64,000 bases of DNA from Neonectria sp. B-13 (Eukaryota; Ascomycota; Sordariomycetes; Hypocreales; Nectriaceae). Under the pieces are notes generated by a model. The model saw nothing but the letters and a program-made list of their open reading frames with translations. It searched no databases and was not told the DNA's origin. Positions 23,601-34,399 of the stretch are shown piece by piece. Made by a program: the position numbers and the translations under genes. Each line of letters opens with the position of its first letter. Position 1 is the first letter of the stretch. The stretch covers positions 930,001 through 994,000 of the forward strand of contig NOKP01000007.1 of the NCBI GenBank assembly GCA_002682825.1. Direction: 5' to 3'.

Positions 23601-25000
23601 TGGGCAATAATTATGGGATCAGTCTTTTGTTCTTCCCATTGATTAAGTCCACTGCGATTCTGCGGATGGTGATCGAATTCGGGTTTCGCTTAAGGGAACA
23701 GCGCACCTCAACCAACCACAGAAGTCGCTAGTTTCAGCTACAACATGTTATATAGGGTTTTAAGACTTCTTTGGGATGTTCAGTAGAGGTGGATTAGTCA
23801 TCGATGAAGGTGGATTGTTTCTGTGAAAGAATTGATGCATCTTGTGGTAGTTGAATGCCAAGTGCCTGGATGATGGTAGAGAGTGAGATACATCACTCCC
23901 AAAGAAAAGAGAGCAAGTGCTACTACACCAGTATGTAGTCTTGTAGTCGACAGCAGTTTAAAGATCCATACGGCAGAAAATAAGATGGACAAACCTTGCA
24001 AAGTGTAAGTTCAGACTTGGAGTAAAAGGCTCCGAAGAAACTTGTCGCCCTTTCAACATTTAAGGTTGTTTGCTCGGAAAGCTTCGGTGTGACAAAATTG
24101 TGACAAGCTCTAAAGTCGTACGTCATTTATCTCAAAGCTTGTTTCCATATCAAACCCTCAAGACAAAGTAACAGAACGGCGTTTCAAATGTATTTAATAC
24201 AACTCTTAAGTGAAGCTCTACGATGCGTGGCTCAATTGTGTCATGAACGTGCAGGGTAGGAACAATTCGGTTGGTTCGAGGCGACCTGCAATAGCATCCT
24301 TGTCGGGAGAACGGCTAGTGCCGACTAATCTCGCTGCCCTGGTTCCATGATGGAATAACCTTAAAAATAATACAAAACTCGCAAACTCAAGCTTACTGGT
24401 GAGCTTAAAGATGCTTAAGCATAATGCTTCACTTCAAACCAACAGCTTACGGCCATATGGGACACACGTCCACGACCACATTGGACGAAAGCCAATCTGC
24501 CGAAGCCGAGCCTTGTCCAGCACGGTACCATCGGGTGAAAATGACGAAATATCCTGAAACCATTTAAACGAAACAATTCCCCTCGTTTTCCCGGCCAATC
24601 TGACCCTCCTACGGTGGTCATTGATGGAAGTGTAAGGAAGGCCAATGCCATTGGCGTTCATATGGTCTTCCATGCGCTTCTTCAAGGTGAATTGGTGTGT
24701 GGAGATTATTACGGGATAATGCCGCTGGCTCTCCTCACCTCCGTCGCCAGTGGACGGAGCCAGAATTTCCCGGCATCGTTACAAAAAGCATTGGAGATAT
24801 ATGCAGGGAGGGCGAGTTTTGGATAGAGGAAGCATGAAGGCTCACCGATGCTTTGATCAGAACCAGAAATTTAGATGCTTTTCTGTGCATGGCTGGGCAT
24901 CATCCGATCAGGCTCAAGGCCTCATTCTCGTGGACAATGGTACGGATACTGTTTCTCAATGCATCGCCCTCAGTTGCCGCCAATCTCTCGTAGTTTCTCC
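20601..25000. other. Gene desert, part 2, visibly A/T-richer
   Basis: About 4.4 kb with noticeably more A and T and almost no frame above 80 codons on either strand. This is the pattern of old, mutated, non-coding or transposon-derived DNA in such fungi. The only structured element I found is the inverted-repeat element at 23146-23298. No reverse transcriptase, integrase or transposase motif could be read. Confidence 0.4.
23146..23298. mobile_element. MITE-like element with about 20-26 bp terminal inverted repeats
   Basis: The 20-mer at 23152-23171 (AAGGTCGACCAAGAAGCACT) recurs inverted at 23273-23292 with a single mismatch. Allowing three mismatches the inverted repeats extend to about 26 bp, giving an element of about 150 bp. 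The interior has no coding capacity and is A/T-rich. That is the structure of a miniature inverted-repeat element. I could not see a clear target-site duplication, so an ordinary hairpin or a trimmed element remains possible. Confidence 0.5.
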
Positions 25001-26164
25001 CGCCTGTCAGGCCACGAAGTTTCCCCGTTTATTTCACGTTGCGGTGAGTTCGCACGCAAACACAGGCGCCAATCACCCTGAACAATCAGATGATTTTCGC
25101 CTCGTTTCAGGTGTGCGCTGAGTTGATCGCCAGGGCAAACAGAACAAACCCAGCAGTGAGTGGTACGGAGTGCGAATTTGGTGGACGGAACGAGGATCCT
25201 CAGGGGCCGGCGGGGCACGCCGCCTGCTCGAATAGAAGACGTCCCGAAGCAGTCGAGAAGAGAATAGAGTGCACACGCAAGGGTCATGGCGCCTCGCCGT
25301 CGAGATCGTTGGTACCTGTTGGCGCCAGACGGTGGCCCGACAGGGCATCGCGGCCAGCGGCCGGCGCTAGATTCCAATGGCGATTCTCCCGTGATGAAAG
25401 GAACCTGAAGGGGTGCAGCGATCAGGAGGCCCGGGTTTCAGGGACCGTCCACTGCCCAATAACGAGGGTGCATCCTGCGCATCCTGGTTGAGGCTCAAAC
25501 CAAGGCCGCCGGGAGAAGAGGGGACATAGAGCACCCATGTCGTCCAGGCTTGCAGCGCTTGCCCGAGCCAACTAACGGCCGGGTTTCAATTCTCGACGCT
25601 CCCCAATTTTCCGTCTATCATCGTTCATGACAGCCCGGGGAGAAAAGTGGCACGGCCCACTGCGAGAGCTGGGCCACCCTGCCGAAGCGCTTGGGACCAC
25701 CTCCGGGCGGACCTCCGGGATGACCTCCGCTCCCTAGCCGGGTTGATTAGGCGGTTTAGGGGCGCGTTGGACGGAAACGGGACCGCATCCATGCTCGCGG
25801 TCCACCGCCTGGCGAGCAGCAGCCCTCTCGGTATTGCGCAGACACCCAGCATCTCATCTGGGCCAGGTCCAGGAGATTCGCGCAGTGGCCCTACCGCAAT
25901 CCCATCTAGATTTGCCCTGCAAACTGCCGCCTGTAAGTGCCCGTCGCTTACGGCCACATTGTCCTGCCCTGGCTAGATCCCCAACGCTCCACGTCTGAGG
26001 TGCCCCTTGGCACCACCCAGACGGCCATGTTTGCAAGGTGAGAGATCACCCCCGGCTTGCAGGACTTGTGGATCATCCTTGTTGGCATTTCGTTTGTTCC
26101 ATTGGAACCGAGATGGGTGGCGGCGAGTCGTGAGCCAGGACCGCTGGGAGGCTGGCGAACTCGA
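25001..26164. other. GC-rich intergenic region upstream of the LPMO gene
   Basis: GC content rises sharply compared with the preceding region. Overlapping frames of 90-135 codons on both strands look like composition artefacts. The part nearest the LPMO gene must contain its promoter. Confidence 0.35.
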
Positions 26165-26172
26165 TATATAAG
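26165..26172 (+). promoter_or_regulatory. TATA box of the LPMO gene
   Basis: TATATAAG lies 229 nt before the ATG at 26401 and is followed by a C/T-rich then A/C-rich leader, the usual arrangement for a strongly regulated secreted-enzyme gene in these fungi. Confidence 0.55.
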
Positions 26173-26400
26173 TCGAAGCTCGCGGTCCCCTCCAAACTTC
26201 CCTTCTCTCTCTCTACACTCGTCGTTGCCAATCAATTCGTTGTCCTTGTTTGTCTCTCACTTTCTTTCACTTTCTTTCTATTGGCTGTGCCAACCATTCA
26301 TTCTCTCAAATCTTGAAGCCGAATACATCCTAGCGACCTTCGCTTCATCCAGTCCTTAACACACCCCATACCAACAAACAACATATCACCGTCTATCATC

Positions 26401-27477
26401 ATGATGTACTCCATTGCTTCCGCCCTGGCCCTTGCCAGCACCGTCGCCGCTCACGCTCAAGTGTACGGCGTCTGGGTTAACGATGTCGACCAGGGTGATG
26501 GTCGCTCGGCTTACATCCGAAGCCCGGCCAACAACAGCCCCGTCAAGGACCTGACCAGCGCCGACATCGTCTGCAACGTCAACGGTGGCAAGGCCGTCAC
26601 TGACTTCGTCTCGGCCGCTGCCGGTGACAAGCTCACCTTCGAGTGGTACCACGACAACCGCGATGACGACATCATCGCCGCCTCGCACAAGGGTCCCATC
26701 ATCACCTACATCGCTCCCTACACTGAGACCGACGGCACCGGTGCCATCTGGACCAAGATCTCCGAGGATGGCTACGACGGCTCCGAGTGGGCTGTCGACA
26801 AGCTCATCGCCGCCGGCGGAAAGGCCGACTTCACTCTGCCCGACGGTCTGGCCGCTGGCCAGTACCTGATCCGCCAGGAGATCATTGCCCACCACGAGAG
26901 TGATACCGCCTACAACGAGAACTCTGCTCGTGGTGCTCAGTTCTACCCCTCTTGCATCCAGTTCGAGATCACCGGCTCTGGCAGCGATGTCCCTGACCAG
27001 AACTTCGACTTCAACACCGGCTACACCTACGCCGACCCCGGCATCGTCTTCAACCTCTACGGCTCTTTCACCAGCTACACCATCCCCGGCCCTGAGGTCT
27101 GGACTGGTGCTGGTTCCGGCTCCGGCAGCAGCGCCACCAAGACCGCCGCTGCCACCAAGACCGCTGCCGCTACCAAGACCGCCGCCGAGACCACCGCCGC
27201 TGCCGCCGAGACCACCGCCGCTGCTGAGACTTCCGCCGCCGCCGTTGCCACCACCTCCGCTGCTGACGCCGTCATCGTCACCACCTCCGCCGCTGCTGAG
27301 AACACTGCCGCTCCCACTCCCACTTTCTCCACCATCGTGACCTCCGCCGCGGCCTCCCAGGTCGAGAGCGAGACCCCCGTTGCCACTGCCACCGGCTCCC
27401 CCAGCACCGGTTGCGGCAGCCGCCGTCGCCGCCGCGCCGCTCGCCGCAGCATCAAGAAGCTCAACGGCAGCAACTAA
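26401..27477 (+). CDS. AA9 lytic polysaccharide monooxygenase with long disordered C-terminus
   Basis: Secreted copper enzyme that oxidatively cleaves cellulose or related beta-glucans. A single exon encodes 358 residues. The signal peptide is residues 1-17; cleavage leaves His18 as the mature N-terminus, which with His96 (S-H-K-G-P) forms the copper histidine brace. Gln180 and Tyr182 in A-Q-F-Y-P-S-C complete the active site, with His164 or His165 as second-sphere residue; Cys58 and Cys185 can form the conserved disulfide. After about residue 230 there is no CBM1. Instead a Thr/Ala tail with A-T-K-T-A-A repeats ends in an Arg-rich G-S-R-R-R-R-R-A-A-R-R segment. Two successive ATGs (26401, 26404) give either M-M-Y or M-Y starts. 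Likely induced by plant polymers. Confidence 0.93.
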   Translation: MMYSIASALALASTVAAHAQVYGVWVNDVDQGDGRSAYIRSPANNSPVKDLTSADIVCNVNGGKAVTDFVSAAAGDKLTFEWYHDNRDDDIIAASHKGPIITYIAPYTETDGTGAIWTKISEDGYDGSEWAVDKLIAAGGKADFTLPDGLAAGQYLIRQEIIAHHESDTAYNENSARGAQFYPSCIQFEITGSGSDVPDQNFDFNTGYTYADPGIVFNLYGSFTSYTIPGPEVWTGAGSGSGSSATKTAAATKTAAATKTAAETTAAAAETTAAAETSAAAVATTSAADAVIVTTSAAAENTAAPTPTFSTIVTSAAASQVESETPVATATGSPSTGCGSRRRRRAARRSIKKLNGSN

Positions 27478-27855
27478 GCTTTGAAAAGAGCCTTGCTTGA
27501 CTGAACATTTGCCGGTTGGCGTCTGTGACGCCCCCAGGCTTGTTGGGCCTCCCCATCACTTGCAGTCTCGTTTTGGACAGCAGTGAGATCGCATCTACCT
27601 AGATGGCGTTTTTTTGTTTGTGTATATAGATTTTGCTCTCTGACCTTTCAGGAACATATCTTTTCTGTATAAAATATTTTGACAACCTCGAGAATATTAA
27701 AGCTCCCTGCGCCACGTGCTGTGCTGTGCCATTTGTTTCTAGTTTCCATCAAGAGCTGGTGTGGAAGCCATCTAAACTAGAGTAACTGTGGCAACTTGCT
27801 ATACTCTAGCCGTTTCATCCAGTGATACCCACTTCCATGCAATGATTGTGGCTTA

Positions 27856-27871
27856 CGCGGCTGAAGCCGCG
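27856..27871. promoter_or_regulatory. Perfect dyad with CGG-N6-CCG core
   Basis: CGCGGCTGAAGCCGCG is a perfect 7-bp inverted repeat around GA. Its core, CGG-N6-CCG, fits the spacing bound by some Zn2Cys6 regulators. It sits about 590 bp before the HsbA-like start and 380 bp after the LPMO stop. It could equally be an RNA hairpin or chance. Confidence 0.3.
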
Positions 27872-28358
27872 GGCGTTAAGGCTGCCAGTGACGTGATTGA
27901 ACTCTGAACTCCGCTTGTATGAAAAGCCCATACTTGTGATTGAGGGGGTCGCGATTCATTGTCGTATGACATCTGCCAAACTCGGACAGGAATACGCCCC
28001 TAGCCGTCGATCTAAGAGAGAACTAAACCCATAACCCAGAAGAGGGCGCTCTTCACGAGTCTTGCATGGTGTCAAGCAAGAACAGGCTAACCAATCGTCG
28101 CTGTTACCGATCAACCGACAGTCACCCGAAATCCCATCCTCTCGTGTTCTGTCATGAAACCCTCCAGCCACTGTGGTGGACTAAGTGCAACACTCGTGGT
28201 CCTCCATTCCAGGGCGTTATACTTCCCTTGCTCTATTGGCTGCCACCTGCTCATCGACGATGCGTCGCACGCAGACCCACGCGTCGAGGGATAACCGGCA
28301 TGCTAGAGAATCGAGAGGGCGCAAGACACGCCTCTCGTCGTCCCCAGGCAGCTTAGTG

Positions 28359-28364
28359 TATATA
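28359..28364 (+). promoter_or_regulatory. TATA box of the HsbA-like gene
   Basis: TATATA lies 99 nt before the ATG at 28463, a normal distance for a fungal gene with a short leader. Confidence 0.45.
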
Positions 28365-28462
28365 CTGGAATGATGCACCTGTGATGGGGAAGGATGTACA
28401 AAAGACTCCTTGCTCGGCCACTCCAGCTCATCGGAAGCAGAAGCATCCTCCATCTATTTATC

Positions 28463-29110
28463 ATGCAATTCAAGATCCTCGCCTTTTTCGTCGCCGCTTT
28501 GGCAGGCTCTGTCCAGGCCGAGCACTCTACTCAGAATATCGTCTCGTCTCTCAGCAAGGTCTCCGGCCTGGTTCGCGACGCCACCAAGACGGCGGAGTCA
28601 ATCGGCGGGAATTCCTACCGAGGAGCAGTGCCTGTGAGTAAAGAGGCACAATCTTACAAATCGGGGAGACTTGAAGCTGACAATTACATGCAGAGACTGG
28701 TCATTAACACCCGCAACATCGTCAGCCTCCTGACTGGGGAAGTCCAAAACTCGCTTGCCGGCATTGGCAGCATCGGAGGGGACAACGACGACGGCGACAT
28801 CTGCGACGCATTCAACAAGGTAAGGCAAGCCTGAAAAGAGATCTTCCCTGAGTAGCACCACTAAAACCAGTCCTCTCTTCAGTTCACCAAGACCCAGACA
28901 AAATTCCTGGACACTATTGCTAGCAAGGGCGAGGTCCTCACTGGAGGTCCAGCCGAGCTCGTCATCGCAAATATCCTCCATGCGTTCAAGGGAGGCGTCG
29001 ACGGCGTGGCTACCGGGGTGATTGACGGGGCTCCCACATGCCAAACGGCCGTAGCTAACAAGAAAGCGCTGGACGAGGCCCTGACGAAGGCCTTGGAGTC
29101 CATCTTTTAG
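28463..29110 (+). CDS. Secreted HsbA-type hydrophobic-surface-binding / cell-wall protein
   Basis: Three exons (28463-28633, 28694-28819, 28883-29110) with GTGAGT and GTAAGG donors encode 174 residues. Residues 1-19 form a signal peptide (hydrophobic F-F-V-A-A-L-A-G-S). The mature part is a predicted four-helix bundle with evenly spaced Val/Ile/Leu and small residues, and two Cys, one in D-D-G-D-I-C and one in G-A-P-T-C near the C-terminus. This fits the HsbA/galactomannoprotein family, whose members bind hydrophobic surfaces and help recruit lytic enzymes. The start is fixed by the signal peptide; an upstream in-frame ATG at 28394 would add 23 residues before it. Neighbouring the LPMO gene, it may share expression on plant material, but that is inference. 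Confidence 0.72.
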
Positions 29111-29533
29111 ACTACTAAAGTCGCCCACTGTTGGCTGTGCTGGTTTTTCTCTTCAATTCTTGTAAATAATTAAGTATATAGATAGGTATGTAGGTAGAAT
29201 AATGAACACAGACGTCGTATCAATGTTATCCATGAACCACAGGGCAATCCACTGTTAGAGACAATACCGAAGACTGCCCTGGAAACTACCCCGCCAACCC
29301 GCCAACCCGCCAACCCACTCAATTCCCCCACATCCATCCTAGTCCTCCGTCATCCGGAGCACCCCTCTCCGTCGCATTCTCCATCCCGCGATAACCCGCC
29401 CGGCTCTACGGAGAAGTCTCCTCCACAACACAGCCTTGCCACCATCGCCAATTCCTCCCCAAAGGAACCTCTCCCTCTCTCTCACTCCTTGTCCTACTAC
29501 CTCATCACTTCAAACAAACAAAAACCCTCCGCG
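29111..29533. other. Intergenic region and C-rich promoter of the QPRT gene
   Basis: The first 130 bp are the HsbA-like 3' UTR. At about 29291-29317 a 9-bp unit (GCCAACCCG) is repeated three times in tandem. The rest is C/T-rich leader up to the ATG at 29534. Confidence 0.45.
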
Positions 29534-30494
29534 ATGGCTTTCTTCGCTCCTCAGGGCATCCTCGCCCACCTCCTCCCCCCCTCGTGGAAAACCTGCGTCT
29601 GCGCCTGGCTCGCCGAGGACACGCCCTCGTTCGACTACGCCGGCTTCGTCGTCGGTGAGGCCCCCCGTATCGCCACCCTCTGGGGCAAGTCCGCCGGCGT
29701 CATTGCCGGCCGCCCCTTCTTCGATGAGGTCTTCACCCAGTGCGGCTGCACCGTTGAGTGGCACGCCGACGAGGGCTCCGAGCTCGACCTGTCGGCCGAC
29801 GGCGGCAAGATGCGCGTGGCTACCGTCCGCGGGCCCGTCCGCGGTATCCTCCTCGGCGAGCGCGTGGCCCTCAACTTGCTGGCCCGCTGCTCCGGCATCG
29901 CCACCTGCAGCCGCGACCTCGTCACGCGCGTGCGCGCCGCCGGGTACAACGGCATCGTCGCCGGCACACGCAAGACGACGCCCGGCTTCCGCCTTGTCGA
30001 GAAGTACGGCATGCTGGTCGGCGGCGCCGACGCCCACCGCATGGACCTGAGCTCCATGGTCATGCTCAAGGACAACCACGTCTGGAGCCGCGGCAGCATT
30101 ACTGACGCCGTCAAGGCCGCCAAGTCGGTCGCCGGCTTCAGCATGAAGATTGAGGTTGAGGTTCAGAGCGAGGCCGAGGCTGACGAGGCCATCGAAGCCG
30201 GTGCCGACGTTGTCATGCTTGACAACTTCACCGGCGACGGGGTCAAGATTGCGGCCCGGAGTCTCAAGCAGCGGTGGCAGGGCAGGCGACACTTCCTCCT
30301 CGAGGTATCAGGAGGACTAAGATCGGACAATGTGGAGCCGTACGTCTGTCATGGTAAGTCTACGTCCTCTATGAATGCCCCGTTCAGTATATTGGGTAGG
30401 GAGGCTAACAGCCTTAGATGTGGACATTATCTCGACGAGTTCGATTCACCAAGGAGTACCCCACGTAGACTTTTCCCTCAAGATCGAGCACTAG
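29534..30494 (+). CDS. Quinolinate phosphoribosyltransferase (nicotinate-nucleotide pyrophosphorylase)
   Basis: Makes nicotinate mononucleotide from quinolinate and PRPP, the last dedicated step of de novo NAD synthesis from tryptophan (BNA6 in yeast). Two exons (29534-30353 and 30418-30494), with a 64-nt intron whose CTAAC branch is only 8 nt from the acceptor, give 298 residues. The PRPP/quinolinate site is plain: E-R-V-A-L-N-L-L near residue 110, then A-G-T-R-K-T-T-P-G-F-R, G-G-A-D-A-H-R and M-L-K-D-N-H-V. The barrel continues with E-V-E-V-Q and V-M-L-D-N. The second exon supplies the usual ending with I-S-T-S-S-I-H-Q-G-V-P-H-V-D-F-S-L-K. Length matches the family. It converges on the amine oxidase gene with 195 bp between stops. 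Confidence 0.95.
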
Positions 30495-30689
30495 ATCTAA
30501 AAGGAAATAAGAGAAATACGGTAAACAAGCGCTTCGCTCGCGGTGACTCTGTTCCTTCGCTCCTCGCCTAAAGCCGTAGCTTACGGCTGTCTTCGTTCAT
30601 CCCGTTGAAGTCTATCGAACACGGGCATCCGTAGTTTTCAAGTCTCATTACCTTTGCCTTATCATCAGGTCCCCCCATCAAGAGCTGAC

Positions 30690-33011
30690 TCAATCGTCAA
30701 TATTCGCTCCCGCCATCCGCGCATCGATATCAGGCCCACTGCCCTGCAAGTGACTCGCCGGGTCCTCCTGCGCCGACGGCTTCTCCTCGTTGTCGGTGTT
30801 CCCACAGCACGACAGCAGCACACTGGCTTTGTTCCTAGTTGAAGGCACGTCCAGCGCAGGGTTGGCCGTGAAGAAGTCAGCCGGACGGAGGTGGATCTGG
30901 TGGATCTCAACCGGCCTGTATCAACCATGGTCAGTCTATACGTGACGCAAAGGGGGCAGAGGGAACATCAAAGACTCACATCACCGGCCAGTCCTCCACA
31001 CGGGGATTGTGCGTCAGCCCAAACACCGTCCAGACAACAGGACTGCTCCTCCTCGCATCCCCGCCCATTTCCGCGTCCGTCCTGTCCCCGGGCAGAGCTC
31101 CATTGCTCACCCTGCCCTCGTCCGTGAACCAGTCCCCGCGCTCCACCATGTCCGCCACGCCGCCCTTCTCCTCCCGGCTCTGGTTCGTGAACTCGCCGGC
31201 CGCCCACAGCTCCCCGTCTCGGTGGCCCGTCACCCAGACGTGGTGCTGCGCGAACCGCGCCCGCGCCGCCACGGTGCTGCGCACGTCGGCCAGTAGCGTT
31301 TGCGTCGCCGGCGGCACCAGCCGATACCCGATGGGCCGTCCGGACACGGCATTCTTCTTTGTCGCGTTCTCCAGCTTGAGAAGGCGGTTGAGGCGCGGGT
31401 TCGCGTCCATCCACCTTGCCTTGTTGACCGTCTGCCGCTGGACCTCGTAGAAGTTGCCCTTCGGGTTCGTCTGCGGGTTCATGCTCTGGCCGATGCTCTC
31501 CTCGACGACAATCTGTGTGTCCGCGCTCGCGTACGAGTCCATGGCAGGGTCGATGCGCACGGCAAAGAGGTGCTGGTGGTTCTGAGCAAGGACCCCAGGA
31601 GAGACGATGGTCCCGTAGCTGCTCGTCTTTCCCTCGTCGATGCTCACGACGCTCACGACGCCCGTCGCCCTCGTCTCGATGGTGATTCCGCCGGCAAGAT
31701 CTAGCTTGTACGCGAAAATGTACTCGTAATTCGCCAGCGTGACAATGAACTGGACGACGAACTCCCTCATGCGTGTCACCACCGCCCGGTTCGTTCGGAA
31801 GTTGGTGTGTTTCCATAGGATCCCGTTGTCCTGCTCGTGGAGGCAGATGACGGACTTGGCGGGTGTTGGAGACCCGTCCGGAGCAGGGAGATACGAGTCG
31901 ACGTAGTGAATGGCACCCAAGCAGTCGCATCCAAGCTCAAGGTTGTTGCCGGCTCTGCCCATGCCTCCGTCTCCAAAGTCAAACGCCTGCTTGCGGTGGA
32001 ACGGTGGACGAGGATCGCCGTAGGGCACCGTCATCTCGCTGTAGCTGAGGCGGTACAGGATAGAGCGGTTGTCGTAGCAGACATCGTGGAGCACGGCACC
32101 TTCGCGAGGAGTGAAGCCCAAGCGGAAGCGCCACTTCTGCCACTCGACGAGACCGTCTGGATGCACAGTGAATGACGCTCCCTCCGGCTGGATGATATCG
32201 AGCGGTTTCAAATCCGACCTCAGAGGTACGTCGAGCAGTTCGGGGACGTACTCGGCCGACTTGCTGTTCTGAAAGAGCTTCCTGGGGGTATCTCTTCGCT
32301 CCTCCGCCGTCAGACCATCCTCGGAGCCACCCGTCGCAACTCGGTCAACCCGAATAACCTGCTTGGTCACCCAGTCCATGACTGGGATGATTGGGATCGG
32401 GTAGCCGTAGTGGTTCGAGTCCGGGTTGTTCTTGGATGCATCCGTTGCGAACACGAGGCCTTGCATATACCGTGGGATGCTGCCTTCGTCTTCATCCGGC
32501 CCGCCGTACGGCCACGGATCAATCGTCACCTTGAAGCCCTCGGGGAGCGTGAACTCAGACATGGCGTCCCTGAAGAGGTCGGACGCAACACAGGCATCCT
32601 GAAACAGAGACAACTCGTGACTAAGACATTGTGTCAGTCATGGCTGGCAGGCGATGATACTCGGCTGACTTACACGGTCAAGTACGGCTGCGAGGACTGC
32701 CCCGCAGCCTCATTCGACACCACGTCTCCGGAGACGACATCAACTACAGTACGCGTGTAGACATGGTTATCAGTTGTGATGAAATCATACTCTACCAACG
32801 CCTGCCGGGGCGGTCGCTCTGTCGCGTCGGACAGCTTCCCCGCGTGCTCGACCTCCAGGAAGGCCACCACGTCAGCCCTCTTGGGTTCATTGAGGTAGAT
32901 GGACCTGAAAAACAGAGATGCCCCTGGGCCGTGGAGCTTGACGACGATGTCGCGCGCCTTGAGGAACTCGTCCCGCGAAAGCTGGGCCAAAGGGTGCGGC
33001 AAGGTCGCCAT
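30690..33011 (-). CDS. Copper amine oxidase (primary-amine oxidase)
   Basis: Topaquinone enzyme that oxidises primary amines to aldehydes, releasing ammonia and H2O2, so that amines can serve as nitrogen source; the peroxisome is a common location in fungi. Exons run 33011-32674, 32620-30980 and 30915-30690, giving 734 residues. Tyr411 in L-A-N-Y-E-Y is the topaquinone precursor; copper ligands are His461 and His463 (N-H-Q-H) and His650 (G-L-T-H-N-P); the catalytic base is Asp327 in A-F-D-F-G-D. The small third exon restores the family ending W-P-V-M-P-V-E-I-H and adds a 40-residue hydrophilic tail containing a Cys-Cys pair. No signal peptide is visible. Spacing and motifs make this secure; the preferred amine is not readable. 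Confidence 0.94.
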
Positions 33012-34399
33012 TCCTGCGATTTACGTGCGGCAAGCGGGCAGAGGAGGGGTAAGGATGCTTGATAAGAACGATGTGTGCCCAATGATGGGAATCGGTATTC
33101 CGTCGCCTTGATCTCGGCTGGGGAAACAAGGCTATCTGGCTCAAGGAGAAAAACCAGTCGAGACCAGGTGTGGTGATAATTTCGTCGTCCTGCACAGTGA
33201 GCTGGTCCTCGGTTATTGCCCACAAAACACAAAGACGTTAGGATCTCCAGCGAGAGATCAGATGAGACGTCAAAACACGCGTCCAACGTAAGCCGACTGG
33301 GTTCCCCGGGTTCATCTACGGCGATCTCTGACCTGCTGATCGCGGCTTGGATCGGAACTTCAGTGGTGGGGTAAGACCTCTTGGCTCTTGGGAGGGGTCA
33401 TGTTGTGTCCCATTGGCATCCCTTCCGCGTCGCATATTGGAGGGGATGTTCATACTATTATTGGCCCATGGTTATCGTCAAGCCTGTGACGCAACCTAGC
33501 AAGTCTTACTCTGTGATAGAGTATCAGGTTTTGTCACAGGTTTTGCTGCAGTTTGCTTGAGGTTCTGTCGTCTCACCAGCAGGTTGCCTACTGCTCACTA
33601 ACAGCCGCAGTATGGTGAAACGGGGTGTCCAACCTGTCTCTTCAAACACATGCTCTTGCAGTTCAAAACAATAGATTCCCTTCCACTTGATGATTGTTAC
33701 CGTGCTCTATCACGACTTCAACTAGTCACACTAATAGAACAGAGCATCTGTACAAGCAAAGTACGATTCTGATCAAAGCTTCATTTTCATGCACAACATT
33801 CACTTGTTATCAGGACCATGCGATTGTGCCGTGATATCTCTGCAATTCAAATGCGTCTATCAACGTGCTTCTTAGAGCGAATAAAAAGCAAACCCCCTTT
33901 GTTCAAACCACAAGTCAGGCTTAGGCCTTGGGATGCAGCGCAGGCCAAGTGCTGCAGGGGAAATCCCAGCAGCGACCCGTGCAGCAACCACCTCAAAACC
34001 AAGCAACGAAATGAATGTATGCAGGGCATACAAGAAAAAAGACCAGCAGATATGTTATCCCCCTACCATTCCGAACGCGCCATTTCCACCCGATGCATCA
34101 TCATCAAAAGACGCCAGGCAAGTTTTGTGGAGAAGAGACCATGAGAAGGTGACCAAGTGGCCAATGTTTGTGAGAAAATCGTTAAGTACGACGTGGCATA
34201 ACGTACAGATGAGAATCGAAATCAAGTGCGAGCCTTGATTGCGGACTCTTGGTCGAGCTTTCCGCACCCGCAACCACAGCGAGCACCGCGTCCAACCAAA
34301 AGGAAATATCAAGGCTACCAAACTCCACAGGCCAGTGCGTGACCTTGAGTTGAGAACCGAGCCTTTCCGCTCAAGGGAGAAGGGCCAATTGAGCCTTGT
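33012..34399. other. Intergenic region between amine oxidase and CAP genes
   Basis: About 1.4 kb, containing the promoter of the amine oxidase gene on its left and the CAP-gene 3' UTR on its right. Frames on both strands are short, and I see no domain, RNA gene or repeat. Confidence 0.4.

Larger units (their letters stand above)
27478..28462. other. Intergenic region between LPMO and HsbA-like genes
   Basis: About 1 kb. The first 250 bp are A/T-rich and look like the LPMO 3' UTR and polyadenylation region. A 16-bp perfect dyad CGCGGCTGAAGCCGCG is at 27856-27871. The HsbA-like promoter with its TATA sequence lies at the right end. Confidence 0.45.

Noticed and set aside
24222..24300. tRNA-like A-box (TGGCTCAATTG) and B-box (GGTTCGAGGC) pair
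   Set aside because: The T stem and acceptor stem do not pair properly and no anticodon arm can be drawn.
29510..30292. 260-codon antisense frame in the QPRT gene
   Set aside because: Val/Ala/Gly/Asp-rich shadow of a strongly biased coding region; the sense frame has all QPRT motifs.
30968..31930. 320-codon alternative frame within the amine oxidase gene
   Set aside because: Arg/Gly/His-rich shadow frame; the real frame carries the topaquinone and copper motifs.
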